Assembly (NCBI RefSeq): GCF_018967865.2
Contig: NZ_JAHLZY020000001.1
Location: 1,674,001 to 1,738,000 of the forward strand
Direction: 5' to 3'
Length of the DNA: 64,000 nucleotides
Origin: Hymenobacter siberiensis
Lineage (GTDB): Bacteria > Bacteroidota > Bacteroidia > Cytophagales > Hymenobacteraceae
Part shown: positions 17,110-24,744 of the stretch, one piece after another
Position numbering within the stretch: the stretch's first letter is position 1
How the letters are laid out: the number at the start of each line of letters is the position of its first letter
Notes under the pieces: generated by a model
The model's database searches: none
The model's input: the letters and a program-made list of their open reading frames with translations, nothing else
What the model was told of the DNA's origin: nothing
Program-made: the position numbers and the translations under genes

Positions 17110-18471
17110 CTACCCCAATCCGTATTCCTCCAGCTTCCGGTACAGCGTGGTGAGGCCAATTCCCAGGCGCTTAGCTACGTCCGGCTTGTTGCCGTCCAGC
17201 TCGCCCATCAGCTTGCTGATGTGGCGGGCTTCCACGGCCCGCATGCTGTCGTCGGCCGCGTCGGCACCGGGCTTCGCAGGGCGACCCAGGGCATGGAACT
17301 CATCGGGTAGAAAATCAGCCGATAACAGCTCGCCCGGCGGGGCCAGAATAGCGGCGCGCTCGAGCACATTTTTCAGCTCGCGCACATTACCGGGCCAGGG
17401 GTAGCGCTGCAGCAGGGCCAACGCCTCGTCCGAAAGGCCGGGTAGGCGCTTGGCGAGGCGGGCGGCGAAGTGCTGGAGGAAGTAGTTGGCCAGCGGCGGC
17501 ACGTCGGTGGGGCGCTCTTTGAGGGAAGGCACGTTGATGACGAACACCGAGAGGCGGTAGTACAAATCGGGGCGGAAGCGGCCTTCGTCGGCTTCCTGCT
17601 TGAGGTTGCGGTTGGTGGCGGCCACCAGGCGCACGTTCACCTTGGTGGGCTTGGTGTCGCCGAGCTTGGTGAAGCTCTGGCTTTCGAGTACGCGCAGGAA
17701 CTTGGCCTGCACGTTGAGCTCCAGCTCGCCGATTTCGTCCAGAAACAGGGTGCCGCCGTTGGCTTCTTCCAGCAGGCCCTTCTTGTCGGAGAGCGCGCCG
17801 GTGAAGGCGCCCTTCTTGTAGCCAAACAGCTCGGATTCGAGCAAATCCTTGGGGAAGGCGCTGCAATTGACGGCCACGAAGGCCTTGCCCTGCCGCCCGC
17901 TGGCCTGGTGGATGGCCTGGGCAAATAGCTCTTTGCCGCTGCCAGTGGGGCCTTCGAGCAGCACGGTGCTGTCGGTGGGCGCTACCTGGCGGGCCAGCTG
18001 CTGCACGCGCCGCAGCTCGGGCGAGTGACCAATCATGGACTCGAAGCGGTACTGCTGGCCCACGCGGCGCTCCAGTTCCGTCACGCGCTGGCGGAGGCGG
18101 GCTTTTTCGGCGGCGCGGTCGACCACCACCACCAGCTGCTGCTCAAAATCGCCCTTGGTGAGGTAGTCGAACGCGCCGAGCTTCATGGCCTTCACGCCGT
18201 CGGGGATGGTGCCGAAGGCGGTGAGCAGCACCACTTCGGCATCGGGGGCGGCGGCTTTGAAGCGGGGCAGCAGGTCGACGCCGTTGGCATCGGGCAGCTT
18301 CACGTCGGAGAGCACGAGCAGGATGTCGGCGGCGTGTTGCTGGAGCAGCTCCAGGCCGCGGTGGGCGTCGGGGGCTTGCAGCACGGTGTAGCCTTCCAGC
18401 TCCAGCACCTGGGCCAGCAGCTGGCGCAAGCGCGCTTCGTCGTCGATGATGAGCAGGGTACCAGTGGGCAT
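17110..18471 (-). CDS. Sigma-54-dependent response regulator (NtrC family)
   Basis: This 453-residue protein starts at MPTGTLLIIDDEARL. The receiver domain (residues 5-115) has the acidic pair DD at 10-11 and phosphorylation site Asp56 (LSDVKLPD). The usual KPF loop is KGD (YLTKGDFE). The AAA+ domain has Walker A GPTGSGK (174-180), the sigma-54 contact loop GAFTGA (221-226) and Walker B TLFLDEIGE (241-249). A Fis-type helix-turn-helix is at the C terminus (NKPDVAKRLGIGLTTLYRKL). It should activate RpoN-dependent promoters, probably under the kinase at 11579-13027. The divergent ATPase gene starts 52 bp away. Confidence 0.94.
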   Translation of the reverse strand: MPTGTLLIIDDEARLRQLLAQVLELEGYTVLQAPDAHRGLELLQQHAADILLVLSDVKLPDANGVDLLPRFKAAAPDAEVVLLTAFGTIPDGVKAMKLGAFDYLTKGDFEQQLVVVVDRAAEKARLRQRVTELERRVGQQYRFESMIGHSPELRRVQQLARQVAPTDSTVLLEGPTGSGKELFAQAIHQASGRQGKAFVAVNCSAFPKDLLESELFGYKKGAFTGALSDKKGLLEEANGGTLFLDEIGELELNVQAKFLRVLESQSFTKLGDTKPTKVNVRLVAATNRNLKQEADEGRFRPDLYYRLSVFVINVPSLKERPTDVPPLANYFLQHFAARLAKRLPGLSDEALALLQRYPWPGNVRELKNVLERAAILAPPGELLSADFLPDEFHALGRPAKPGADAADDSMRAVEARHISKLMGELDGNKPDVAKRLGIGLTTLYRKLEEYGLG

Positions 18472-18523
18472 TTTTTTGCGTTGGAAAGTGAGAGCAGACG
18501 GCAATTAGCAGTAGTTTTGAGCT

Positions 18524-19621
18524 ATGCTAGAACGCCTTCATATTGAGAATTTCACCGCCTTTGCCGAAGTTGATTTTGAATTTGGGCCAGGACTGAATGT
18601 GATTGTTGGTAATAACGGTACTGGTAAAAGCCATGTGCTGAAGCTTGGTTATGCGGTGGCCCAAACGGTTGCTTTCGCAGAACAAATTAGGCGCAACAAA
18701 CCTAAGGATGAATTCGACCCCACTGATTTCCAGCTTTCAGTTAGTATTGCGCTATCTAGTCGTTTGTCTGCTGTATTTCTGCCAGGCACGCAGAATAAGT
18801 TGGTGCGAAATAATGCTGGTGAACAAGATGCGCAGGTAAGTGCATCGTTTGGGACGGAGGGCGATTCTCGATTTGCTTTCAGAATCAAACACTCTGACCA
18901 TCCTTTAAACAGTATAGGGCCTGACCAGCCGTTTCAGTTTGCCGCCAAAGAAACAGCTACGCCCATCTTCATTCCGGCTAAAGAGATTTTATCACTAATG
19001 CCCGACATTCTGGGTATTAGCAAAAATAATCCGGATGTATTTGATAGCACCTATCTTGACTTGGCAACACAACTGACTATTCGGGTGCCTAAAACGCCAC
19101 CGGCATTTGCAAAGCCAGTGCTTAGCAAATGGGCCGATATTATGCAGGGAGAAATACAGTCGGAGGATGGGCGGTTTTATTTCTACCCAAAAAACGGTGC
19201 GAGATTCCGGGTTGGATTGGCAGCTGAAGGATTCCGCAAATTGGGGACACTCAGCCATCTACTTGCCATTGGGAGCTTAAATAAAAATGCTACGCTGTTC
19301 TGGGATGAACCAGAAGCGAATCTCAATCCGGCTCTACTACGCGAATTAGCAAAAGTGCTTGCTGAACTGGCACGTCAGAAATTTCAAATTATCTTGGCAA
19401 CTCACAGTATGAGTCTGTTAAAAGAATTTCATATCTTGTCGCGGGAGGTAGATGAGGAGGCGCTGCCCATAAAATATTTTGGTTTAAATGCAGAACAGGG
19501 ACAACCTACTGTAGTCGTCACGCGGGATGATTTTAAGTATCTGCCCGATGTAGTGGCATTGGAAGTTGAGTTAGACCAAGCCGACGACTTGGAAGAAATC
19601 TTTGCCCGAGAAAATAGTTAA
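18524..19621 (+). CDS. AAA/ABC-type ATPase of a two-gene, defence-like module
   Basis: This 365-residue RecF/OLD-like ATPase has Walker A GNNGTGKS (29-36) near the N terminus, an IFIPAKEILS motif (148-157) seen in a widespread AAA_15/AAA_21-type group, a signature-like EGFRKLGTLSHLL (235-247), Walker B LFWDEPEANLNP (258-269) and H-switch LATHSMSL (291-298). No membrane segment, DNA-binding domain or Toprim domain is seen. Base composition is clearly lower in GC than the genes around it, which suggests horizontal acquisition. The next gene begins 5 bp after the stop. Such ATPases usually act as sensors or regulators of an associated effector. Confidence 0.9.
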   Translation: MLERLHIENFTAFAEVDFEFGPGLNVIVGNNGTGKSHVLKLGYAVAQTVAFAEQIRRNKPKDEFDPTDFQLSVSIALSSRLSAVFLPGTQNKLVRNNAGEQDAQVSASFGTEGDSRFAFRIKHSDHPLNSIGPDQPFQFAAKETATPIFIPAKEILSLMPDILGISKNNPDVFDSTYLDLATQLTIRVPKTPPAFAKPVLSKWADIMQGEIQSEDGRFYFYPKNGARFRVGLAAEGFRKLGTLSHLLAIGSLNKNATLFWDEPEANLNPALLRELAKVLAELARQKFQIILATHSMSLLKEFHILSREVDEEALPIKYFGLNAEQGQPTVVVTRDDFKYLPDVVALEVELDQADDLEEIFARENS

Positions 19622-19625
19622 GCTC

Positions 19626-20240
19626 ATGCTAAGGATAATTGAGCGAAACTTGGAAATTGAGTTTTCTGAGGGTTGGCAGGCAGTACCTTATGACCGGCCA
19701 GTCAACCCCGTAACGGGTGATGCGGCTAGCTTCTACAGGCGGGTAATGGAGAAAGGTGGCGTGCAGTACGTGCGGGGAATAGATATAGTGTGTAGGCTGC
19801 CTGGCATGCCGGAACGGTTGCAGTTCATTGAGGTAAAAGATGACCGCAAACGGGAAGCGTTAGGTAAAGAACTGAGTGATTCTAGAAAAAAAGAGCCCCG
19901 ACATACGGAGTTGTTTAGAACGGTAATGCAGAAAACAGCTGGCACCCTGGCTGGGCTGCTAATTGCCGAACGTTTGCAGGATGAAATCTTGGGTCCATAT
20001 GCCTGCTTGAGCCAACAACCAGCAATAGAGGTGGTCCTGCTTTTAGTAGAACCTGCGTTACCTGTCGGAACACTTAACCCCGCAGAAAACGGTATTTATC
20101 AGTTAGGTAGAAAGCAACGAGTAGCTGGTCTCGACCAGAAACTAACCAATAAATTGGATGAGTGGGGTTTGAAATTTCATTTATACAATCTTCATCCCAA
20201 TCGTTTATCGCCCGACTGGCAAGTGCGCGACCTTACCTAA
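19626..20240 (+). CDS. Small protein with PD-(D/E)XK nuclease-like motif, partner of the ATPase
   Basis: This 204-residue protein starts at ATG 19626, five bases after the ATPase stop. A TTG at 19602 would give a translationally overlapping start and is possible. The stretch GIDIVCRLPG...LQFIEVKDD has Asp53 and, 16 residues later, Glu69-Val-Lys71, which fits the D-(X)n-E-X-K core of PD-(D/E)XK nucleases, followed by a basic helix. No homologous family is recognised with confidence. Low GC matches the ATPase, so the two probably moved as a pair. Its stop overlaps the convergent ABC ATPase stop by 2 bp. Nuclease activity is inference. Confidence 0.7.
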   Translation: MLRIIERNLEIEFSEGWQAVPYDRPVNPVTGDAASFYRRVMEKGGVQYVRGIDIVCRLPGMPERLQFIEVKDDRKREALGKELSDSRKKEPRHTELFRTVMQKTAGTLAGLLIAERLQDEILGPYACLSQQPAIEVVLLLVEPALPVGTLNPAENGIYQLGRKQRVAGLDQKLTNKLDEWGLKFHLYNLHPNRLSPDWQVRDLT

Positions 20241-21067
20241 CTCCCCCTAATCTCCTGCTTGATGTGCTCGACGAACTGGGCGAATTCGGGTTCGGCTTCG
20301 ACGTTTTCGTGCCAGGCGAGGCCCATTTCGGCCAGGTTGTATTGGTGCTGGGAGCTGATGGTGGCGCCCGGCACGAGGGCCCCGGCCGCGTCGTGTTCGT
20401 AGCCGAGCAGCCAGAGGCGGTCGGCCAGGGCGGTGGTGGTCACGATGTCGTGCGAGACGATGATGACGGTGTTCAGCTCGTCCATGGTGGTAACTTCGAC
20501 GATGATGCGTTTCACTTCGTCAATCATGGCCACGTCGAGGCCGGAGAAGGGCTCATCAAGCAGGATGAGGTGGTCGGAGCAGAGCAGCTGCTGGGCGATG
20601 GCCGCCCGCTGGCGCTGTCCGCCCGAGAGCAGGGCCGGGTACTTGCGCCGGTGCGGGGCCAGGCCGAAGCGTTCGAGGTAGGCCTCGACGTGCTGGCGGG
20701 CGTCGGCGGGGGCGTGCTTTCGCTGGGCAGCCACCAGCAGGTTGTCGTGTAGGGTGCGGTGCTCGAAAAGGGGGTAGCGCTGCTGCACAAAGCCCACCAT
20801 GCCGGGCGTCACGGGCTGCTGGGCGAGGCCCACTTCCACTGTGCCGGTGCCGGGGGCGATGAGGCCTGCCATGATGCGGCACAGCACCGACTTGCCGATG
20901 CCCGAGCGGCCGTAGAAGCCCACGACCTGGCCCTGGCGCATGTTGGGCCGGGTCACGTCGAGGACTTGGGCGTTGATGTCGCGCAGGATTTGCTCGTTGT
21001 TGAGGGTGATGGAGACGTTGTTGAGCGTCAGGATGGGGTCGCGGTAGGCGTGGGTGTGGATGGTCAT
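20237..21067 (-). CDS. ABC transporter ATP-binding protein (nitrate/taurine-type)
   Basis: This 276-residue protein has Walker A GRSGIGKS (about residues 52-59), a Q-loop in GFVQQRYPLFEH, signature LSGGQRQRAAIAQ, Walker B LILLDEPFSGLD and H-loop IIVSHDI. It is the last gene of a four-gene minus-strand cluster with a permease and an OmpA-fused binding protein. It is now separated from the permease by a RAYT gene and two REPINs. It probably energises import through the permease at 21835; the substrate is unknown. The start at 21067 (MTIHTHAYRDPILTLNNVSI) is the only good one. Confidence 0.9.
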   Translation of the reverse strand: MTIHTHAYRDPILTLNNVSITLNNEQILRDINAQVLDVTRPNMRQGQVVGFYGRSGIGKSVLCRIMAGLIAPGTGTVEVGLAQQPVTPGMVGFVQQRYPLFEHRTLHDNLLVAAQRKHAPADARQHVEAYLERFGLAPHRRKYPALLSGGQRQRAAIAQQLLCSDHLILLDEPFSGLDVAMIDEVKRIIVEVTTMDELNTVIIVSHDIVTTTALADRLWLLGYEHDAAGALVPGATISSQHQYNLAEMGLAWHENVEAEPEFAQFVEHIKQEIRGS

Positions 21068-21072
21068 GGGAA

Positions 21073-21161
21073 GTAGCGCGGACTTTTAGTCCGCGAGTGA
21101 GAGCGGTGGAAAAGGATGTTTTGAGGGACTTTGTGGGTCGCGGACTAAAAGTCCACGCTAC
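21073..21161. repeat. REPIN 1 (family B), 89 bp
   Basis: Two inverted REP sequences: GTAGCGCGGACTTTTAGTCC at the left and a complementary GGACTAAAAGTCCACGCTAC at the right. Each REP is itself a hairpin (GCGGAC TTTTA GTCCGC). It lies 5 bp upstream of the ABC ATPase start codon and 8 bp upstream of the RAYT start codon. Confidence 0.92.
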
Positions 21162-21169
21162 ATTGCAGG

Positions 21170-21766
21170 GTGTCCGACCTGATTTATTATGAGCGCAACC
21201 TGCCGCACCGGCTGCCACCGGGCGAACTCATTTTCATTACATTCCGGCTGGCGGGTAGCCTGCCGCAGGAGGTGCTGGAGCGGCTGCAGACCGAAGCGCG
21301 ATTGCTGCAGGAAAGCTGCGGGCCAGACCCCGTCGCGCAGTATGCCGAGCGGAAGAAATACTTCGGGCGTTTCGATGATTTGCTGGCGGGCAGTAGCTAC
21401 GGTCCCACCTGGCTGCGGCAGCTCGAAATTGCGGCCATCGTGGCACAGGCCCTGCATTATCCCGATGGAAAAGGCTACCACCTGCGATGTTACTGCATCA
21501 TGCCCAACCACGCTCATCTGGTAGTAGAACTGTCCGAAGGAGCGCCGTCGCTGGTAAAAACACTACAATCGCTAAAAGGCTATTCCAGCAAGCAGGCGAA
21601 TCAGTTGCTGGGCCGGAGCGGCAGTTTCTGGCAGGCCGAGAGCTACGACCACGTGGTGCGGCCAGGAGAGCTGGACCGGATTATCCGCTACGTATTGGAC
21701 AATCCGGTGAAAGCCGGGCTGGTTGATGACTGGGAAAAGTGGCCGTATAGCTTCCTGGCGCAGTAA
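21170..21766 (+). CDS. REP-associated tyrosine transposase (RAYT, Y1/IS200-like)
   Basis: This 198-residue protein has a GTG start (MSDLIYYERNLPHRLPPGE). The HUH pair is in CIMPNHAHLVVEL. The C-terminal RAYT block is SLKGYSSKQANQLLGRSGSFWQAESYDHVVR, then IIRYVLDNPVKAGL and WPYSF. RAYTs are single-copy domesticated transposases that mobilise REP/REPIN sequences. This one is bracketed by two REPINs of one family (21073-21161, 21763-21851), and a third lies at 24615-24704. Its own stop codon falls in the first REP of REPIN 2. It sits on the plus strand inside a minus-strand transporter cluster. Confidence 0.93.
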   Translation: MSDLIYYERNLPHRLPPGELIFITFRLAGSLPQEVLERLQTEARLLQESCGPDPVAQYAERKKYFGRFDDLLAGSSYGPTWLRQLEIAAIVAQALHYPDGKGYHLRCYCIMPNHAHLVVELSEGAPSLVKTLQSLKGYSSKQANQLLGRSGSFWQAESYDHVVRPGELDRIIRYVLDNPVKAGLVDDWEKWPYSFLAQ

Positions 21767-21851
21767 CGCGGACTTTTAGTCCGCGAGTTGAAGCAATTGG
21801 GTGGAAACGTTCAGGCGTACCGTTCACTCGCGGACTAAAAGTCCGCGCTAC
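21763..21851. repeat. REPIN 2 (family B), 89 bp
   Basis: It begins GTAACGCGGACTTTTAGTCC and ends GGACTAAAAGTCCGCGCTAC. The TAA of its GTAA head is the RAYT stop. The TAG inside its right REP (minus strand) is the stop of the permease, whose last residues SSADF are encoded by REP sequence. Confidence 0.92.
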
Positions 21852-22617
21852 TGCCCAGCGCCGAGTAAGGAAAAAACACCCTCCGCAGCAGCACAAATAC
21901 GTAGTCCTGCGCCGCGCCCGTGGCCAGAATCACCAGCTGAATGGCCAGCACCCCATCGAGGTGCAGGTACCGGTTCTGCTTATACAGCAGCAGCCCGATG
22001 CCACCTTCCGATTGGTAGAGCGTTTCCACCAGCGTAATCATGGTCCAGATGATGGCGAAATTCTGGCGCACCACTTCGAGCATCTCATCCAATTTCCCCA
22101 GCACTACCACTTCGTAGAAGCTGCGCCACTCGCTCATGCCCAGGGTGCGGGCGTGGTCCATTTCCTCCTGCGTGGTGGTCAGAATTACGCTCGTCATGCC
22201 CGTGACCAGGTATACGGTGGCCCCGAAAATGAGCACTGACAGCTTCACCTGATGGCCGGAGCTGACCATCAGGGCCATGAAAAAGGTGAGGCCGGTGAGG
22301 GTGAGGTAGCGCATCTTGGAGGCCGCGTAGGCGATGGGCCGGAAAAAGGGTAGCGCCGTGAGGTAGGAAATGCCCAGCGCCAGCACCGTGGCCACGGCCA
22401 GTGCCTCGATGGCGGTGGTCATGCTGGCCCACAGCTCCGGGATGAGGCCCTGCGTGGTGATGAGGTCGCCGAGGGAGCGGAATACTTCGCTCAGGCTGGG
22501 GAAGAGCTGCATGGGGTAAAACAGCCATAACAGCAGCAGCAGGGCCACCTGCGCCACCACCATGGTGGTGAAGATGAGCGGGCGCGGCTGGGCGTTAGGG
22601 GAGAAGAGGGTCTTCAT
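21835..22617 (-). CDS. ABC transporter permease (BPD_transp_1 type)
   Basis: This 260-residue protein has about six membrane helices (for example LIFTTMVVAQVALLLLLWLF, ALAVATVLALGISYLTALPF and LTLTGLTFFMALMV). The EAA-like cytoplasmic loop is EEMDHARTLGMSEWRSFYEVVVLGKL. It resembles nitrate/sulfonate/taurine importer permeases. It works with the ATPase at 20237 and the binding protein at 22829. The C-terminal pentapeptide SSADF and the stop codon come from a REP sequence, so the original C terminus has been replaced. A family F palindrome fills the upstream gap. Confidence 0.88.
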   Translation of the reverse strand: MKTLFSPNAQPRPLIFTTMVVAQVALLLLLWLFYPMQLFPSLSEVFRSLGDLITTQGLIPELWASMTTAIEALAVATVLALGISYLTALPFFRPIAYAASKMRYLTLTGLTFFMALMVSSGHQVKLSVLIFGATVYLVTGMTSVILTTTQEEMDHARTLGMSEWRSFYEVVVLGKLDEMLEVVRQNFAIIWTMITLVETLYQSEGGIGLLLYKQNRYLHLDGVLAIQLVILATGAAQDYVFVLLRRVFFPYSALGSSADF

Positions 22618-22642
22618 GGTGGGAGGACGGAAATGGCGGTCA

Positions 22643-22826
22643 AACTCCCCTCCTTACCAAGTAGGGAACGTTGAGCCGCAGGCTCAACTGGGGTGGTTGA
22701 ATCGTTGAACGACTCGCGTGAGGTTCTGTAAGGGTTTCGTTCGGGTGTCGTTCAACGAGGCCAACCACCCCCATTCGCGCCTCTTCGGCGCTCACATCCC
22801 CTCCTCAGCTGAGGAGGGGAGTGTCG
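22643..22826. repeat. Family F palindromic element
   Basis: The outer arms are AACTCCCCTCCTTACCAAG and CAGCTGAGGAGGGGAGTGTC. The inner parts CTGGGGTGGTTG and CCAACCACCCC also pair, and GTTGAACGACTC / GTCGTTCAAC lie near the centre. A related copy is at 28066-28289. It fills the space between the binding-protein stop and the permease start. Confidence 0.85.
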
Positions 22827-22828
22827 TT

Positions 22829-24607
22829 CTAGTTGCCCAGCACCACCTCGACCCGGCGGTTCTTCGCTTTGCCATCGGGCGTGGTGTTGCTGGCTACCGG
22901 CTCGGTGGCGCCGTGGGCGTACACCTGGATGCGGCCATCGGGGAAGGCGCTGTGGCTCTTGGTTTCGAGCCAGTGCTGCACGGCCATGGCGCGGTCTTCC
23001 GAAAGCTGTTGGTTTTTGCCGGGGTCGCCGGCGTTGTCGGTGTGGCCGTGCACGGCTACTTTCAGGCGGCCGGCTACTACCAGGTCATCGAACAGCTGGG
23101 TTAGCTCGCGGGTAGTTTGGGGCGTGAAGCTGCTCTGGCCGCTGTTGAACTCGATGTTCCAGGCGCGCTTGCTCACACTCTGGCGGATTTCGTCGCCGGC
23201 GGCAAACTGCTGGGTTTCGGCCGGGGCTACGGCTTTGCCTTTGTACTGAGCCTGCAGCTTTTGTAGGGGCGCGAGGTCCAGCATTTCGGTGAGTGGCACG
23301 TAGATGGGCAGCTCCTTCGGATAGAGCTTCTTCTGCACGTCGCCGAAGGTTTTGTACACCGAGGCGTAGATGTTGGTGCCGCCTTCATCAAGGCCGAACA
23401 AGGTCAGGTTGTCACTGAAATTGAAGGCTTTGCTGCCGCCCAGCTCTACTACTTCGCCGTTGCGGTCGGCTTCGCTCACGCCTTTGTAATACTTCAGCCA
23501 GTAGGCGCCGGGCTTATCCTGGTCGCCGTACACGGTGGCCGAAATATCGGCGGCGCGGGTCAGGGCTTCGGGGTGGCTTTTCACCTGGTCGCCGGCCACG
23601 GCGAAGGCCGTCATCAGGCCCAGTACCTCTTTGGGGTGGGCGTCGTACCAGCGCTTGGTCGTTACCATGATGTTGGGCATCTGGTTGGAGTAGTCCTTGG
23701 TGCTCACGATGTTCACGAGGCCGCCGCGCTGCTTGGCGATGTTCACGTCGCCGGGCGTCCAGGTGGCCACGGCATCGGCTACCACGTCCACCTTCACGCC
23801 CGTGTTCTTGCCGTTCACTACCTTGGTGCGGGCTTCGGGCTTGCCGAGGATGTATTTCTCGGCGGCCACCAGGAAGTCGCTGGCGGCCATGAAGTTCACG
23901 GCTTCGGGGTCGTAGGTGGTTTCGTCGGGGTTCACCTTCAGGCCGTTGTCGGCGCACCATTTTAGGGCAATGTTCTGGTCGCCGTCGCGCAGATAGCAGG
24001 CCACGGTTTTGCCCAGGGCCAGCTTGGGGTTATCCAGCCACTCCTTGGGGCCCATCAGCTTGTCTTCGCCGAAGGATTTGCCCACCGAGTAGGGGATGAT
24101 TTGCAGCTGCGTGCCGGTTTTTTTTAGCTCGTTCTGCACCGCCGAGAAAGCCGGCAGGCCGTCGCCCATGATGCTCACAATCAGGCCGGGAGTGGCCGGG
24201 TTGCTTTGCAGGTCGAGGGCGTTTTTCACCAGGTCGGCCTGCATCTTGCTCACGTCGTCCTGACGCACAATCTGCATGTCGAGGCCGTTGGCGGCGGCCG
24301 CCGAGCCCATCGTGGAACGCGGGCCGCCGTTGGCCAGCATGCCGGCCATCTGGCTGTTCCAGGCCATCACTTCCCAGGTGAGGGGCGTGCCTTTGTCGGC
24401 CGGGGCGGTGCCGGGCATGGGGGCCAGCGGCACCACGATGTTGGCGCGGTTGCCGCCGGTGGTCGTGGGCAGCTCAATCGAGTTCAAAAGCACCGACTGC
24501 GTGTCGGCCTTTTTAAATACGGCACCGCTGGTAACCAGCTTGTTGATGCCGAAGTACAGGAGGCCAAAAAGAAGGAGGCCAATAATGAATTTACCGCGTG
24601 TTGTCAT
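22829..24607 (-). CDS. Periplasmic substrate-binding protein fused to an OmpA-like peptidoglycan-binding domain
   Basis: This 592-residue protein has an N-terminal anchor (GKFIIGLLLFGLLYFGINKL). Residues of about 60-440 resemble NMT1/phosphate-type solute-binding folds (QADLVKNALDLQSNPATPGLIVSIMGDG; PNIMVTTKRWYDAHPKEVLG). The last 120 residues form an OmpA domain with VAVHGHTDNAGDPGKNQQLSEDRA and KNRRVEVVL. The fusion would tether the binding domain to the cell wall in the periplasm. It lies between the membrane coiled-coil gene and the permease gene on the same strand. REPIN 3 begins only 7 bases upstream of its start codon. The substrate is unknown. Confidence 0.85.
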   Translation of the reverse strand: MTTRGKFIIGLLLFGLLYFGINKLVTSGAVFKKADTQSVLLNSIELPTTTGGNRANIVVPLAPMPGTAPADKGTPLTWEVMAWNSQMAGMLANGGPRSTMGSAAAANGLDMQIVRQDDVSKMQADLVKNALDLQSNPATPGLIVSIMGDGLPAFSAVQNELKKTGTQLQIIPYSVGKSFGEDKLMGPKEWLDNPKLALGKTVACYLRDGDQNIALKWCADNGLKVNPDETTYDPEAVNFMAASDFLVAAEKYILGKPEARTKVVNGKNTGVKVDVVADAVATWTPGDVNIAKQRGGLVNIVSTKDYSNQMPNIMVTTKRWYDAHPKEVLGLMTAFAVAGDQVKSHPEALTRAADISATVYGDQDKPGAYWLKYYKGVSEADRNGEVVELGGSKAFNFSDNLTLFGLDEGGTNIYASVYKTFGDVQKKLYPKELPIYVPLTEMLDLAPLQKLQAQYKGKAVAPAETQQFAAGDEIRQSVSKRAWNIEFNSGQSSFTPQTTRELTQLFDDLVVAGRLKVAVHGHTDNAGDPGKNQQLSEDRAMAVQHWLETKSHSAFPDGRIQVYAHGATEPVASNTTPDGKAKNRRVEVVLGN

Positions 24608-24614
24608 CGGAGTA

Positions 24615-24704
24615 GTAGCGTGGACTTTTAGTCCGCGAATGGGGTGGTTGAATGGAAATAGAGTGGGCTGGCTGGGTGACTCGCGGACTAAAAGTCCGCG
24701 CTAC
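24615..24704. repeat. REPIN 3 (family B), 90 bp
   Basis: It begins GTAGCGTGGACTTTTAGTCC and ends GGACTAAAAGTCCGCGCTAC. It occupies most of the 137-bp gap between two co-directional genes, immediately before the binding-protein start. It would put a hairpin in the leader where ribosomes bind. Confidence 0.92.
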
Positions 24705-24744
24705 AAAGTCTGCGCTGCTCAAGCAGGCCCAGGCCAGCAAAAAG

